Of a stretch of 64,000 bases of DNA, positions 22,452-32,054 are shown piece by piece (position 1 is the first letter of the stretch; each line of letters begins with the position of its first letter). A model generated the notes under the pieces. The model did no database searches, was not told where the DNA came from, and saw only the letters and a list, made by a program, of their open reading frames with translations. A program made the translations under genes and the position numbers. This DNA comes from Caulobacter sp. NIBR2454. GTDB lineage: Bacteria > Pseudomonadota > Alphaproteobacteria > Caulobacterales > Caulobacteraceae. The stretch lies in contig NZ_CP114871.1 of assembly GCF_027474405.1 (NCBI RefSeq), positions 2,241,001-2,305,000 of the forward strand, read 5' to 3'.

Positions 22452-23866
22452 TTTGCCAGCGCCTCAAGCTGAGCAGGCAACGCGTAGGCCCAGCTGGTGA
22501 TGTCGCCCGCGCCCAGCAGGACCACCAGATCGCCGGCCTTGGCTTCCTCCGCCACGATGCCGGCCAGGGCCGCGGGGCTCTCCAGCGGGATCGCCCGGCG
22601 ATGGCCGAAGCGGCGCAGGCCCTCGACCAGGCCGTCGCGGTCGACGCCCTCGATGGGCGCCTCGCCGGCCGTATAGACGTCGGCCACGATCACCACGTCG
22701 GCGTCGTTGAAGCAGGAGCTGAACTCCGCCATCAGGTCGCGCAGGCGGGTATAGCGGTGCGGCTGCACCACGGCGATCACCCGCCCCTCGGTCACCGCGC
22801 GGGCGGCTTTGAGGACATTGGCGATCTCCACCGGGTGGTGGCCGTAGTCGTCGATGACCCGGATGCCGTTGGCCACGCCCACGGTGGTGAAGCGGCGCTT
22901 CACCCCGCCGAAGGCGGCGAGCCCCTTGCGGATCGACTCCGCGTCGATACCCAACTCCCGCGCCACGGCGATGGCGGCGGTGGCGTTCAGGACGTTGTGC
23001 AGCCCGGCCATGGGCAGGCGCAGGCCCTCATAGCGGACTTCCTCGCCGTTCAGGGGCGAGACGATCACATCGAACCCTGCGCCGTCGGGCCCCATGGTGA
23101 TGTTCTGCACGCGCACTTCCGCCTGCGGATTGGTCCCGTAGGTGACCAGTCGGCGGTTCTCGATGCGCGAGGTCAGGGCCTGAACTTCGGGGTGGTCGGT
23201 GCAGACCGCGCAGAAGCCATAGAACGGAATGTTCTCGACGAAGTCCTGGAAGCCTTTCTTCACGGCTTCGAAGTCGCCCCAGTGATCCAGATGCTCGGCG
23301 TCGATGTTGGTGATGATGCCGACCGTCGACTTCAGGCGCAGGAAGCTGCCGTCGCTCTCGTCGGCCTCGACCACGATCCAGTCGCCCTCGCCCACCTTGG
23401 CGTTGGTGCCGTAGGCGTTGATGATCCCGCCATTGACCACCGTCGGGTCCAGCCCGCCCGCGTCCAGCAGGGCGGCGACCATGGAGGTCGTGGTGGTCTT
23501 GCCGTGGGTCCCGGCCACGCCGACCGAGAACTGCAGGCGCATCAGTTCCGCCAGCATCTCGGCTCGCCGCACCAGCGGCAGGCGCGCGTTGCGGCCCGCC
23601 ACCATCTCCGGATTGTCTTGCTTGACCGCCGTGGAATAGACGATGGCCGACGCCCCCTCCACATGGGCCGCGTCGTGGCCAATGAAGATCTTGGCGCCCA
23701 GCTTGGCCAGGCGTTCGGTATTGGCGCTGGCTTTCGCGTCCGAACCCTGAACCGTATAGCCGATACGCAGCATGATCTCGGCGATGCCGCTCATGCCGAT
23801 GCCGCCGATGCCGATGAAATGCACGGGGCCGAGTTCGAAGGGGACAGGACGTCTACGCTTGATCAT
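22448..23866 (-). CDS. murC: UDP-N-acetylmuramate-L-alanine ligase MurC
   Basis: 472 aa from ATG 23866 ([20 protein letters not shown]). Adds L-Ala to UDP-MurNAc with ATP. Motifs: Rossmann-like [20 protein letters not shown] (17-36), P-loop [16 protein letters not shown] (about 118), and the Mur-ligase [10 protein letters not shown] (about 338). The start codon overlaps by two bases the ATG of the divergent + strand gene at 23865. In most dcw clusters murC directly follows murG; here the opposing gene fills the junction, so murC transcription must cross it. Confidence 0.96.
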   Translation of the reverse strand: MIKRRRPVPFELGPVHFIGIGGIGMSGIAEIMLRIGYTVQGSDAKASANTERLAKLGAKIFIGHDAAHVEGASAIVYSTAVKQDNPEMVAGRNARLPLVRRAEMLAELMRLQFSVGVAGTHGKTTTTSMVAALLDAGGLDPTVVNGGIINAYGTNAKVGEGDWIVVEADESDGSFLRLKSTVGIITNIDAEHLDHWGDFEAVKKGFQDFVENIPFYGFCAVCTDHPEVQALTSRIENRRLVTYGTNPQAEVRVQNITMGPDGAGFDVIVSPLNGEEVRYEGLRLPMAGLHNVLNATAAIAVARELGIDAESIRKGLAAFGGVKRRFTTVGVANGIRVIDDYGHHPVEIANVLKAARAVTEGRVIAVVQPHRYTRLRDLMAEFSSCFNDADVVIVADVYTAGEAPIEGVDRDGLVEGLRRFGHRRAIPLESPAALAGIVAEEAKAGDLVVLLGAGDITSWAYALPAQLEALAK

Positions 23867-24374
23867 GCCAGCCCGATTAAATGATTTGCGACGGGCCGGA
23901 AATGCCCTCGTGACGGGGTTTCTGTTGATCGCCGCCCCGGCGCAGGCCCAAGCCCCGGCCAAGCTTGCGCTCAAACTGGTCGATGTGGGCCGCTACGCCG
24001 CGTTCGTGGACGAGGGCGCTATCGCCTGGACAGGCCGAACGGCCAGGCTGCGCGTGCTGCAGGTGGTCGAGACCGACTTCATCGCCGCGGGCGAAGCCTA
24101 CTGGGGCGGCTGGCAGGTGTTCAGCATCGATTGCGACGCCCGGACCCTGGTTCGCGGCGGCTACGCCAGCATCCGCGCCAACAGCCGCGAAGGCCCGCTC
24201 AGCGGCGGCGAGGCGAAGGCCGAAACCATTCCGGCCGGCGGCATGGAGGAAGCGGCGGCGCGGCTGGTCTGCGACGGCCATACGCCCTTCCCAGCCGTGA
24301 CTGTGGCGGAAAGCATCGAGCAGGCGGTCAAGATCGGCCGCCCCCTGATCGAGACGGGCCTAGAACCTAACTAG
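23865..24374 (+). CDS. Secreted protein resembling surface-adhesin protein E, nested between murG and murC
   Basis: Up to 169 aa from ATG 23865; a start at GTG 23910 would give the cleaner signal peptide [14 protein letters not shown]. The mature part has a beta-rich pattern ([20 protein letters not shown], then a second Cys in AARLVCDGH), recalling the surface-adhesin E-like domain with one disulfide; that assignment is tentative. It is coded against the dcw genes. The stop overlaps the murG stop at CTAG 24371-24374, and the ATG overlaps the murC start. A murG-to-murC transcript would be fully antisense to it. Confidence 0.65.
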   Translation: MPARLNDLRRAGNALVTGFLLIAAPAQAQAPAKLALKLVDVGRYAAFVDEGAIAWTGRTARLRVLQVVETDFIAAGEAYWGGWQVFSIDCDARTLVRGGYASIRANSREGPLSGGEAKAETIPAGGMEEAAARLVCDGHTPFPAVTVAESIEQAVKIGRPLIETGLEPN

Positions 24375-25465
24375 CGGGCGGTCGCCTCGACCAGATCGGC
24401 CAGCTTCTCGGCGGCGTCCGGCGTGCCCGCCGCGTGGGCCGAAGCCGCCATGCGGGCTAGTCGCGGACCATCCCGCAACAGCGCGTTCAGCGCCCCGGCC
24501 ATGCTGTCGGTGGTCAGCTCGTCCTCCAGCGCCACGGCCGCGGCGCCGGCGTCTTCCAGCAGGCGGGCGTTGTAACGCTGGTGATCATCCGCGGCGATCT
24601 TCAGCGGCACCAGGATCGAGGGCCGTCCGGCCACCGCCAGTTCGCATACCGTCGAGGCGCCGGCCCGCCCGACCACCAGATGCGCCTTGCCCAGACGGCC
24701 GGCCATATCGCGGAAGAACGGCGCGATCTCGGCCTTCACCAGGGCGTTGGCGTAGAGCCGGCGGGCGTTGTCCATGGATTCCGCCCGGGTCTGCTGCTGG
24801 ATCTCCAGCCGCATGCGGATGTCCTCGGGCAGGCGGATCACCGCCTCGGGCACCAGTTCCGACAGCAGGCGCGCGCCCTGGCTGCCGCCCGTGATCAGCA
24901 GGTGGATCGGCCCTTCGTCGCCCGGCGCTTCATAAGGCTGGTCGTGGAGGGCCTGGATCGCCGGACGCACCGGGCTTCCGATCACGTGCGCTCTCGCCTT
25001 GGCGGCGGGCGAAGCCATTTCGAGCGTCGGGAAGGCGCAGGCCAGCTCCGTGACCTTGGGGGCCATGAAGCGATTGACTCGGCCCAGCACCGCGTTCTGT
25101 TCGTGGATCACGGTCGGGCGCTTCTGCCCCGTCGCGGCCAGCAGCGCCGGCAGGGAGGGATAGCCTCCGAACCCCACGACCACGGCCGGGTTCAGACGCT
25201 TGAACGCCTTTCGCGCCTGCATCACGCCTTGCAGGATCGCGAGGCCGGCGCGGATCATGCCGATCGGGTCGCCCTTCTTGAAGGTCGCGGCCGACAGGAA
25301 CAGCTTCTCTTCAGCGGGAAACTTGTCGGCGTACAGCTCGCCGCGCTCGTCGGTCGCCAGCACCACTCGCCAGCCGCGCGCGATCAGGGTCTCGGCGAGC
25401 GCCTGGGCGGGGAACATGTGCCCGCCAGTTCCCCCGGCGGCGACGACGGCGACCTTGCCGGTCAT
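24371..25465 (-). CDS. murG: Lipid II synthase (GlcNAc transferase) MurG
   Basis: 364 aa. GT28-family enzyme that adds GlcNAc to lipid I on the cytoplasmic face of the membrane. The glycine-rich loop AAGGTGGHMFPAQALAE is near residues 9-25; the second (LLITGGSQGARLLSE) and third (VGRAGASTVCELAVAGRPSI) motifs are in the C-terminal domain. ATG 25465 was preferred over GTG 25471 because GAGGGG then sits nine bases upstream. It follows ftsW by 20 bp. Its stop overlaps the stop of the opposing nested gene. Confidence 0.95.
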   Translation of the reverse strand: MTGKVAVVAAGGTGGHMFPAQALAETLIARGWRVVLATDERGELYADKFPAEEKLFLSAATFKKGDPIGMIRAGLAILQGVMQARKAFKRLNPAVVVGFGGYPSLPALLAATGQKRPTVIHEQNAVLGRVNRFMAPKVTELACAFPTLEMASPAAKARAHVIGSPVRPAIQALHDQPYEAPGDEGPIHLLITGGSQGARLLSELVPEAVIRLPEDIRMRLEIQQQTRAESMDNARRLYANALVKAEIAPFFRDMAGRLGKAHLVVGRAGASTVCELAVAGRPSILVPLKIAADDHQRYNARLLEDAGAAAVALEDELTTDSMAGALNALLRDGPRLARMAASAHAAGTPDAAEKLADLVEATAR

Positions 25466-25484
25466 GAGCACATACCCCTCAGGT

Positions 25485-26663
25485 TCACGCGAACGCGCCG
25501 GCGCGGGCCAGCGTGTCCGACGACGAATAGGCCCCGGGGCGACGGCGGGTCAGCGCCAGCGCCATGCCCAGGGTCAGGCCCATGGCGAGCATGGACGAGC
25601 CGCCATAGGAGATGAACGGCAAGGTCATGCCCTTGGTCGGGATCAGGTTCAAGTTCACGGCGACATTGATGATCGCCTGCTGGCCCAGCAGCACGAAAAG
25701 ACCAGCCGCGGCCACCTGCTCGAACGGGTCGGAAAGCTTCATGGCCTTGTACATCCCGCGCACCACGACGAAGGCGAACAGGCCGATCAGCGCCAGCGAG
25801 AAGACCAGGCCATATTCCTCCGCCGCCACCGAATAGATGAAGTCGGTATGCAGGTCGGGCACGTGACGCTTCATCACGCCCTCGCCCGGACCCCGGCCGA
25901 ACAGGCCGCCGGCGCTGATCGCCTCGGAGGCGCGGGTTATCTGGTGGGTGTCGGCCTGTTCGGGACTCAGGAACTTGGTGACGCGCGCCCTCACGTGATC
26001 GAACAGGAAATAGGTGCTGGCCAACCCGCTCATGGCCAGAACGCCCAGGCCCATGATCCACGACAACGGCACACCGGCCATCCAGAACGCGGCGCCGAAC
26101 GCGACGGTGATCAGCACGGTCTGGCCGACATCCGGCTGGATCAGCAGCAGACCGACCGCCAGCGCGTACAGGCCGAAGGCGATGGACACCCCCGGCACCC
26201 CTTCGCCCTTCTGACCCTCGGAGAACATCCAGGAGACCAGCACGATCAAGGCCGGCTTCATGAATTCCGAAGGCTGCAAGGTGAAGCCGCCGATGGCCAC
26301 CCAGCGCGCCGCGCCCTTGGCCGTATGGCCGATGAACGGCAGGGCAGCCATGATCAGGATGGCGACGATGTAGACGAAGAACGCCGTCCGCCGCACGCCC
26401 CGGGGCGTCAGCATGGAAGACGCGATAAGAATGAAGGCCGCCGCGCCGGCGAACACGCACTGACGCAGGGCGAAATGGAACGGGTCGTCGATACCCATGC
26501 GCAGCGCCGCCGCCGGGCTGGAGGCGAAGGACAGCAGCACCCCGACAACGATCAGGGCCGCGACCCCGCCCAGCAGCCAGTGATCGGTCGTCCACCACCA
26601 CACGCCAAAGCGCGACTGGTCGGTGCGGGCGAAGGCGTGGGCGTTGTTGCGCTCGCTGCTCAC
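25485..26663 (-). CDS. ftsW: SEDS-family peptidoglycan glycosyltransferase FtsW
   Basis: 392 aa with about ten transmembrane segments. FtsW polymerises lipid II at the septum together with FtsI. SEDS signatures include HTAKGAARWVAIGGFTLQPS (about residues 106-125), RASEAISAGGLFGRGPGEG (about 240) and FISYGGSSMLAMGLTLGMA (about 350). The first 20 residues are cytoplasmic. Start ATG 26663 overlaps the murD stop by 4 bp (ATGA), so the pair is coupled. RodA is an alternative SEDS protein, but the dcw context points to FtsW. Confidence 0.95.
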   Translation of the reverse strand: MSSERNNAHAFARTDQSRFGVWWWTTDHWLLGGVAALIVVGVLLSFASSPAAALRMGIDDPFHFALRQCVFAGAAAFILIASSMLTPRGVRRTAFFVYIVAILIMAALPFIGHTAKGAARWVAIGGFTLQPSEFMKPALIVLVSWMFSEGQKGEGVPGVSIAFGLYALAVGLLLIQPDVGQTVLITVAFGAAFWMAGVPLSWIMGLGVLAMSGLASTYFLFDHVRARVTKFLSPEQADTHQITRASEAISAGGLFGRGPGEGVMKRHVPDLHTDFIYSVAAEEYGLVFSLALIGLFAFVVVRGMYKAMKLSDPFEQVAAAGLFVLLGQQAIINVAVNLNLIPTKGMTLPFISYGGSSMLAMGLTLGMALALTRRRPGAYSSSDTLARAGAFA

Positions 26664-28072
26664 GCCGTCGCCCCCTTGGGGGTCTTGGACAAGCTCAGCA
26701 CCGCGGACCGGAACGCGTCGCCCCGGGCTTCGAAATCGGCGAATTGGTCAAAGGACGCACAGGCGGGCGACAGCAGCACCACCGCGTCCTCGCCCGACGA
26801 CTTGGCGTCGGCATAGGCGGCCATGACGGCGGCCTCCAGCGTCCCGCATTCCTTGGACGGCGCACGATCCTTCAGCGCCGCGCCGAACGCCGGAGCGGCG
26901 TCGCCGATCAGGTAGGCCTTGGCGATGCGCGGAAACAGGTCGGTCAGGCTGTCGATGCCCCCCGCTTTCGGAACGCCCCCGGCGATCCAGTAGAAGCGCG
27001 GATAGGACGACATGGCTTGGCGCGCCGCGTCGGCGTTAGTCGCCTTGGAGTCGTTGACGAAGCGGACATTGCCGATGGTCGCCACGGTCTCCATCCGGTG
27101 CGCGAGCCCGGGGAAGGTGCGCAGACCCTCGGCGGCGTCGGCCATGGAAATGCCCAGCGCGCGGGCGGCGGCGTAGGCGGCGGCCGCATTCTGCCAGTTG
27201 TGCCGCCCCGGCAGGCTGCGGGCCCGCAGCAGATCGGCGACCTCCGTCACCCGGTCGCCCGTGGCGTCGTACAGCACCCCTTGCAGCGCATAGACGCCGC
27301 GGCCCATGGCGCGACCCGAGCTGATCGGCCAGATGGTGCGGCGGTTGGCGGCGGTGATCTCGGTGCAGATCTGCTGGCACCAGGGATCGTCAACTCCGAT
27401 GATCGCCGTGTCGCCCTTGTCCTGGTTCAGCAGGATGCGGCGCTTGGCGGCCACATAGCCCTCCATGCCGCCATGGCGGTCCAGATGGTCGGGCGAGATG
27501 TTGAGGATGACCGCCGCATCGGCCTTCAGGCTGCTGGTCAGGTCAAGCTGATAGGACGAGGTCTCCAGCACATAGACGGCCCCGCCGTGCATGTCCTCAA
27601 GGCCCAGAACACCATAGCCGATGTTGCCGCCGATACGGGTGTCCCGCCCCGCGCTGCGGCAGATGTGGCCCAGCAGCGCCGTGGTCGTGGACTTGCCGTT
27701 GGTGCCAGTGATGGCCGCCACCTTGGGTCGCTTGTGTGACGGGGCGGCGTTCACCGAGCGGGCGAAGAGTTCGATGTCGCCCAGGATCTCGACCCCGGCG
27801 GCGCGCGCCTTCTCAACCACCCAGTGCGGTTTGGGATGCGTCAGGGGCACGCCCGGCGACAGCAGCAACGCGGAGATGCCGGACCAGTCGGCGGCCCACA
27901 GGTCCTTGACCGTCAGGCCCTCGGCCTCGGCGGCGTCTCGGCCCGCGGCCTTCTCGTCCCAGGCCACGACCTTGGCCTTGCCCGCCAAAAGGGCGCGCGC
28001 GGCCGTCAGACCAGTCCGGCCAAGGCCGAACACGGCGACTGTCTTGCCCTCGAAACCGCGAACCGGGATCAT
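26660..28072 (-). CDS. murD: UDP-N-acetylmuramoylalanine-D-glutamate ligase MurD
   Basis: 470 aa. Adds D-Glu to UDP-MurNAc-L-Ala. N-terminal Rossmann-like domain GKTVAVFGLGRTGLTAARAL (9-28), P-loop ITGTNGKSTTTALLGH (about 121), Mur-ligase LNISPDHLDRHG (about 193) and the third-domain NDSKATNADAARQAM (about 340). It follows mraY after 19 bp and overlaps ftsW by 4 bp. Length and order are canonical. Confidence 0.96.
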   Translation of the reverse strand: MIPVRGFEGKTVAVFGLGRTGLTAARALLAGKAKVVAWDEKAAGRDAAEAEGLTVKDLWAADWSGISALLLSPGVPLTHPKPHWVVEKARAAGVEILGDIELFARSVNAAPSHKRPKVAAITGTNGKSTTTALLGHICRSAGRDTRIGGNIGYGVLGLEDMHGGAVYVLETSSYQLDLTSSLKADAAVILNISPDHLDRHGGMEGYVAAKRRILLNQDKGDTAIIGVDDPWCQQICTEITAANRRTIWPISSGRAMGRGVYALQGVLYDATGDRVTEVADLLRARSLPGRHNWQNAAAAYAAARALGISMADAAEGLRTFPGLAHRMETVATIGNVRFVNDSKATNADAARQAMSSYPRFYWIAGGVPKAGGIDSLTDLFPRIAKAYLIGDAAPAFGAALKDRAPSKECGTLEAAVMAAYADAKSSGEDAVVLLSPACASFDQFADFEARGDAFRSAVLSLSKTPKGATA

Positions 28073-28091
28073 GACCTGGACCAGCCCTCCC

Positions 28092-29204
28092 CTAGCGCAG
28101 CTTCAGGGTGGCGAGGCCGATCAGGGCCAGCATCAGCGAGACGATCCAGAACCGGATCACCACCGTGGACTCGGCCCAGCCCAGCTTTTCGAAATGGTGG
28201 TGGATCGGCGCCATCAGGAAGATGCGCTTTCCGGTCTTCTTGAAGTAAGCGACCTGGATCATCACCGACAGCGCCTCGGCCACGAACAGGCCGCCGACGA
28301 TCGCCAGGACGATCTCGTGCTTGGAACTGACTGCAACGGCGCCGAGCGCCCCGCCCAGGGCCAGCGACCCCGTGTCGCCCATGAAGATCTTGGCCGGTGG
28401 CGCGTTGTACCAAAGGAAGCCCATCCCGGCCCCGATGATCGCCCCGCAGAACACCGCCAGCTCACCCACACCCGGCGCGAAGTGAAGCTGTAGATAGTTG
28501 GCGAACACATAGTTGCCGACCAGATAGGCGATCAGACCGAAGGTGGAAGCCGCGATCATCACCGGCACCGTGGCTAGGCCATCCAGCCCATCCGTCAGGT
28601 TCACGGCGTTCGACGCCCCCACCAGCACCACGGCGGCGAAGACCACATAGAACCAGCCCAGATTGAAGATGAACTGCTTGAAGATCGGGAAGACCAGGCT
28701 GGTCTCCAGCCCCGGCGTCGTCGGCGATTTGGGCGAAAACAGGATCAGCAGGACAGAGGCGATCACCGCCACAAGAACCTGCGCGGCCAGCTTCTGCTTG
28801 CTGGAAAGGCCAGCGGTCGTTTGCTTGGTGACCTTGGCGTAGTCGTCCATGAAGCCCAGCAGGCCATAGGCCCCGGTCACGAACAGCACGACCCAAACGT
28901 GGATGTTGGACAGATCCGCCCACAGCAGGGTGCCCACGAACACCCCGGCCAGGATCATCAGTCCGCCCATGGTAGGCGTGCCAGCCTTCTCGACCACGTG
29001 GCGCTGGATGCCCTCGGCGCGGATCGGCTGGCCGCGGCCCTGCTTGGCGCGCATCCAGCGGATGAACCGCGAGCCCATCAGGATGACGACCAGTTGGGCG
29101 GTCATCACCGCCATCACGGTGCGGAAGGTCAGGTATTTCAGCAGGTTGAGCAGCGGGATGTGCTCGCGCAGATCGCTCAGACGCTCATAGAGCAGATACA
29201 GCAT
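28092..29204 (-). CDS. mraY: Phospho-MurNAc-pentapeptide translocase MraY
   Basis: 370 aa from ATG 29204; the longer frame is spurious. A ten-helix membrane enzyme that transfers phospho-MurNAc-pentapeptide to undecaprenyl phosphate, forming lipid I. Signatures: [13 protein letters not shown] (about 73), the Asp-Asp of [20 protein letters not shown] (about 115), and [14 protein letters not shown] (about 198). The His-rich loop [15 protein letters not shown] (about 328) holds further catalytic residues. The start codon overlaps the murF stop (ATGA). Confidence 0.96.
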   Translation of the reverse strand: MLYLLYERLSDLREHIPLLNLLKYLTFRTVMAVMTAQLVVILMGSRFIRWMRAKQGRGQPIRAEGIQRHVVEKAGTPTMGGLMILAGVFVGTLLWADLSNIHVWVVLFVTGAYGLLGFMDDYAKVTKQTTAGLSSKQKLAAQVLVAVIASVLLILFSPKSPTTPGLETSLVFPIFKQFIFNLGWFYVVFAAVVLVGASNAVNLTDGLDGLATVPVMIAASTFGLIAYLVGNYVFANYLQLHFAPGVGELAVFCGAIIGAGMGFLWYNAPPAKIFMGDTGSLALGGALGAVAVSSKHEIVLAIVGGLFVAEALSVMIQVAYFKKTGKRIFLMAPIHHHFEKLGWAESTVVIRFWIVSLMLALIGLATLKLR

Positions 29205-30604
29205 CAGTCGTCCCCACCCGAACCGACATCCGAACCGAGCGAAGCCAGGGCGGCTGCCACCGTCCCGGCTTTCGAACCGTTTGAACCCTTGACCATCACC
29301 ACGTCGCCGCCCCGCACGGCCGATGTGACGAGCGGCGTTAACGCTACCGCAGTCTCGGCGTACCCGCCCCGGCGAGTCGGGGGAAGCGCCTCCCACAGGG
29401 ATTTCATCAGCGGCCCGGCGCAGAAGACCAGGTCGATCTTCGCGTCCTCGGCCAGCGACGCCAGGGCCGCGTGGTGTTCCGCCGCCTGGGGGCCAAGCTC
29501 CAGCATGTCGGTCAGCGCGACGATGCGTCGCCCCGAAACCTTGCGCGCGCCCAGGTTCTTCAGCGCAGCCGCCATGGAGATCGGATTGGCGTTGTAGCTC
29601 TCGTCCACCAGGGTGAAGGCGCCGCCCTCAACAGCGACCGTCTTCTCGGCCCCTCGCCCCTCGATAGGCGCGAACTTCGCCAGGGCTTCCAGCGCGGTCG
29701 CGCGCGGCACGTCCAGCGCCTCCAGCATCAGCAGCACGCACAGGCTGTTGAGGCCCCAGTGCTGGCCCGCCTGCAGGATCGGAAAGCTCAGCGCCTCACC
29801 CCGGATGACCGCATGCACCGTCGCGCCGTCAGCGTGACTGTCGAACCCCGTCAGGCGGGCCGTGCAGCCCTCGCCCGAGCCAAAGCTCCAAACGGTCGCG
29901 CCCACTTTCTCGGCCTCGGCCTTCAGCAGGTCGAACCACCTGTTGTCGGCGTTGAGAACGGCGATCCCGCCCGGCTCCAGCCCGGCGAAGATCTCGGCCT
30001 TGGCCTTGGCGACGCCCTCCTCCCCGTCGGGGAAGTTCTCGGTATGCACCGGCCCCACCGTGGTGATGGCCACCGCATGCGGACGCACCATCAGCGACAG
30101 CGGCGTGATCTCGTCGGCGTGGTTCATGCCGACCTCGAACACCGCGCGCTCGGTGTCGCGCGGCATCCGCGCCAGGGTCAGAGGAACCCCGATGTGGTTG
30201 TTGTAGGATTTGACCGACGCATGGCCGCGCCCCGCTAGGCGAAGACCCGCCTCCACCGCGCGGGTCACGCTGGTCTTGCCGACCGATCCCGTCACCGCCC
30301 CGCGCTTGGCGGGCGCACGATATCGCGCCGCTTCACCCAGCGATTCCAAGGCCTTGAGGGTATCACCTACGACAACGCACGAACCCTCCACCAGCCGCAT
30401 GGTCAGCGACCCCGCAGCCCCGGAGGCCAGAGCCCCCGGCACGAAATCATGCGCGTCGCGCACGCCGGCCAGGGCCACGAACAGGTCGCCGGGCTCGATG
30501 GAACGCGTGTCGATGGAGACGCCGGAAACTTCAAAGGGCGCGCCATTCAGCACGCCGCCGGTGGCGGCCGCGATCTCCGCGGCGGTCCACAGGAATTCAG
30601 CCAT
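29204..30604 (-). CDS. murF: UDP-MurNAc-tripeptide-D-Ala-D-Ala ligase MurF
   Basis: 466 aa. Adds D-Ala-D-Ala to the tripeptide. N-terminal substrate domain ([20 protein letters not shown]), P-loop [18 protein letters not shown] (about 104-121), Mur motif [10 protein letters not shown] (about 158) and a C-terminal domain with [17 protein letters not shown] (about 333). It overlaps murE by 8 bp upstream and mraY by 1 bp downstream. All core motifs are intact. Confidence 0.95.
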   Translation of the reverse strand: MAEFLWTAAEIAAATGGVLNGAPFEVSGVSIDTRSIEPGDLFVALAGVRDAHDFVPGALASGAAGSLTMRLVEGSCVVVGDTLKALESLGEAARYRAPAKRGAVTGSVGKTSVTRAVEAGLRLAGRGHASVKSYNNHIGVPLTLARMPRDTERAVFEVGMNHADEITPLSLMVRPHAVAITTVGPVHTENFPDGEEGVAKAKAEIFAGLEPGGIAVLNADNRWFDLLKAEAEKVGATVWSFGSGEGCTARLTGFDSHADGATVHAVIRGEALSFPILQAGQHWGLNSLCVLLMLEALDVPRATALEALAKFAPIEGRGAEKTVAVEGGAFTLVDESYNANPISMAAALKNLGARKVSGRRIVALTDMLELGPQAAEHHAALASLAEDAKIDLVFCAGPLMKSLWEALPPTRRGGYAETAVALTPLVTSAVRGGDVVMVKGSNGSKAGTVAAALASLGSDVGSGGDD

Positions 30605-32054
30605 CGCTCAGCCCCAGCGCGCTCGCGGTCTCGGCCACGTCGTCGAAGGGATGGGTGACCCCGGCGATGATCTGACCCTGCTCGTGGCCCTTGCCGGCCA
30701 CCACCAGGACGTCGCCGTCCTCCAGCATGGCGGCGGCGGCGCGGATGGCCTCGCGGCGGTCGCCGATCTCGCGAGCGCCACGCGCCGCGGCCATAATCTC
30801 GGCGCGGATGACGGCCGGCTCTTCCGAGCGCGGATTGTCGTCAGTGACAATGGCCACGTCCGCCAGGCGAGCGGCGATCTGGCCCATCTGCGGCCGCTTG
30901 GACCGGTCACGGTCCCCGCCAGCGCCGAACACGGCGATCAGCTTGCCACGCGTATGGGGACGCAGCGCCTTCAGCACCGTCTCCAGGCCGTCCGGCGTGT
31001 GGGCGTAATCCACATAGGCCTCGCCGCCCTTCGGGCCGGTCCCGACCCGTTGCAGACGGCCCGCCGCGCCTTGCAGATGCTCCAGCGCCTTAAGCACGGC
31101 CGCAGGCTCCTCGCCCGCCGCGATGCACAGGCCCGCGGCCACCAGCACGTTGTCGGCCTGGAAGGCGCCCGCCAGCGGCAGGTTCACCACATGCTCGACG
31201 CCGTCATGGGCGATCACCAGGCGCTGGCCTTCCGGCAGCAGTTCCCGGCAGACCAGACGCAGGCCCCGCCCCTTCTCGCCCACCGACGACAGAGTCAGGC
31301 CAGCCCCGATCGCCGCCGCGGCGAAGGCCGGATAGGCGTCGGAGTCGGCGTTCAGCACCGCCGTCGACCAGCGCGGCAGCAGGGTGTCGAACAGGCGCAG
31401 CTTGGCCGCGCGATAGACGCCCATGGTGCCGTGATAATCCAGGTGGTCCTGGGTGAAGTTGGTGAAGCCCCCGGCGGTCAATCGCACGCCGTCCAGCCGC
31501 CGCTGATCCACACCGTGCGACGACGCCTCCAGCGCCATGTGTGTCACGCCGTCAGCGGCCAGCTTGGCCAGCATTTCGGACACGTCGGCGGCGTCGGGCG
31601 TTGTCAGGCCCGGCGGCGTCAGCTGCACGTCCGGCTTGCCCTTCTCCGACACAGTGACGCCCAAGGTGCCCATGCTGGCGGCCTTGTGGCCCAGCTCGGC
31701 GAAGATCTGGCGGCAGAACACGGCGACCGACGTCTTGCCGTTGGTTCCCGTCACCGCCACGCAGGTCTTGGGCTGAGCGCCCCAGAAGCTGGCGGCCGCA
31801 AGGGCGTAGGCCCGCCGCGGGTCCTGCGCATGCACCACCGGCACCGGCAGGCCGGTCACGTCCGAGGGGGCAAGGATCGCGGCGGCCCCGGCGTCGAGCG
31901 CGGCGGGGATGAAGCTGCGCCCGTCCACCTTCGAGCCCGGCAGGGCCACGAACAGGGTTCCGGCCTTGACCTTGCGGCTGTCGGCGGTGACCCCGGTGAT
32001 GACGGGATCGACGGGCAGGTCGCGCTGGACCAGATCGGACAGGGGCATGGTCAT
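30597..32054 (-). CDS. murE: UDP-MurNAc-L-Ala-D-Glu-meso-DAP ligase MurE
   Basis: 485 aa. Adds the third amino acid. P-loop VTGTNGKTSVAVFCRQIF (about 103-120), EASSHGVDQRRLDG (about 180), NFTQDHLDYHGTMG (about 205), and the specificity motif DDNPRSEEP (about 403), whose DNP(R) marks meso-diaminopimelate rather than lysine. The start overlaps the ftsI stop by 4 bp. DAP-type peptidoglycan agrees with a Gram-negative host. Confidence 0.96.
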   Translation of the reverse strand: MTMPLSDLVQRDLPVDPVITGVTADSRKVKAGTLFVALPGSKVDGRSFIPAALDAGAAAILAPSDVTGLPVPVVHAQDPRRAYALAAASFWGAQPKTCVAVTGTNGKTSVAVFCRQIFAELGHKAASMGTLGVTVSEKGKPDVQLTPPGLTTPDAADVSEMLAKLAADGVTHMALEASSHGVDQRRLDGVRLTAGGFTNFTQDHLDYHGTMGVYRAAKLRLFDTLLPRWSTAVLNADSDAYPAFAAAAIGAGLTLSSVGEKGRGLRLVCRELLPEGQRLVIAHDGVEHVVNLPLAGAFQADNVLVAAGLCIAAGEEPAAVLKALEHLQGAAGRLQRVGTGPKGGEAYVDYAHTPDGLETVLKALRPHTRGKLIAVFGAGGDRDRSKRPQMGQIAARLADVAIVTDDNPRSEEPAVIRAEIMAAARGAREIGDRREAIRAAAAMLEDGDVLVVAGKGHEQGQIIAGVTHPFDDVAETASALGLSDG

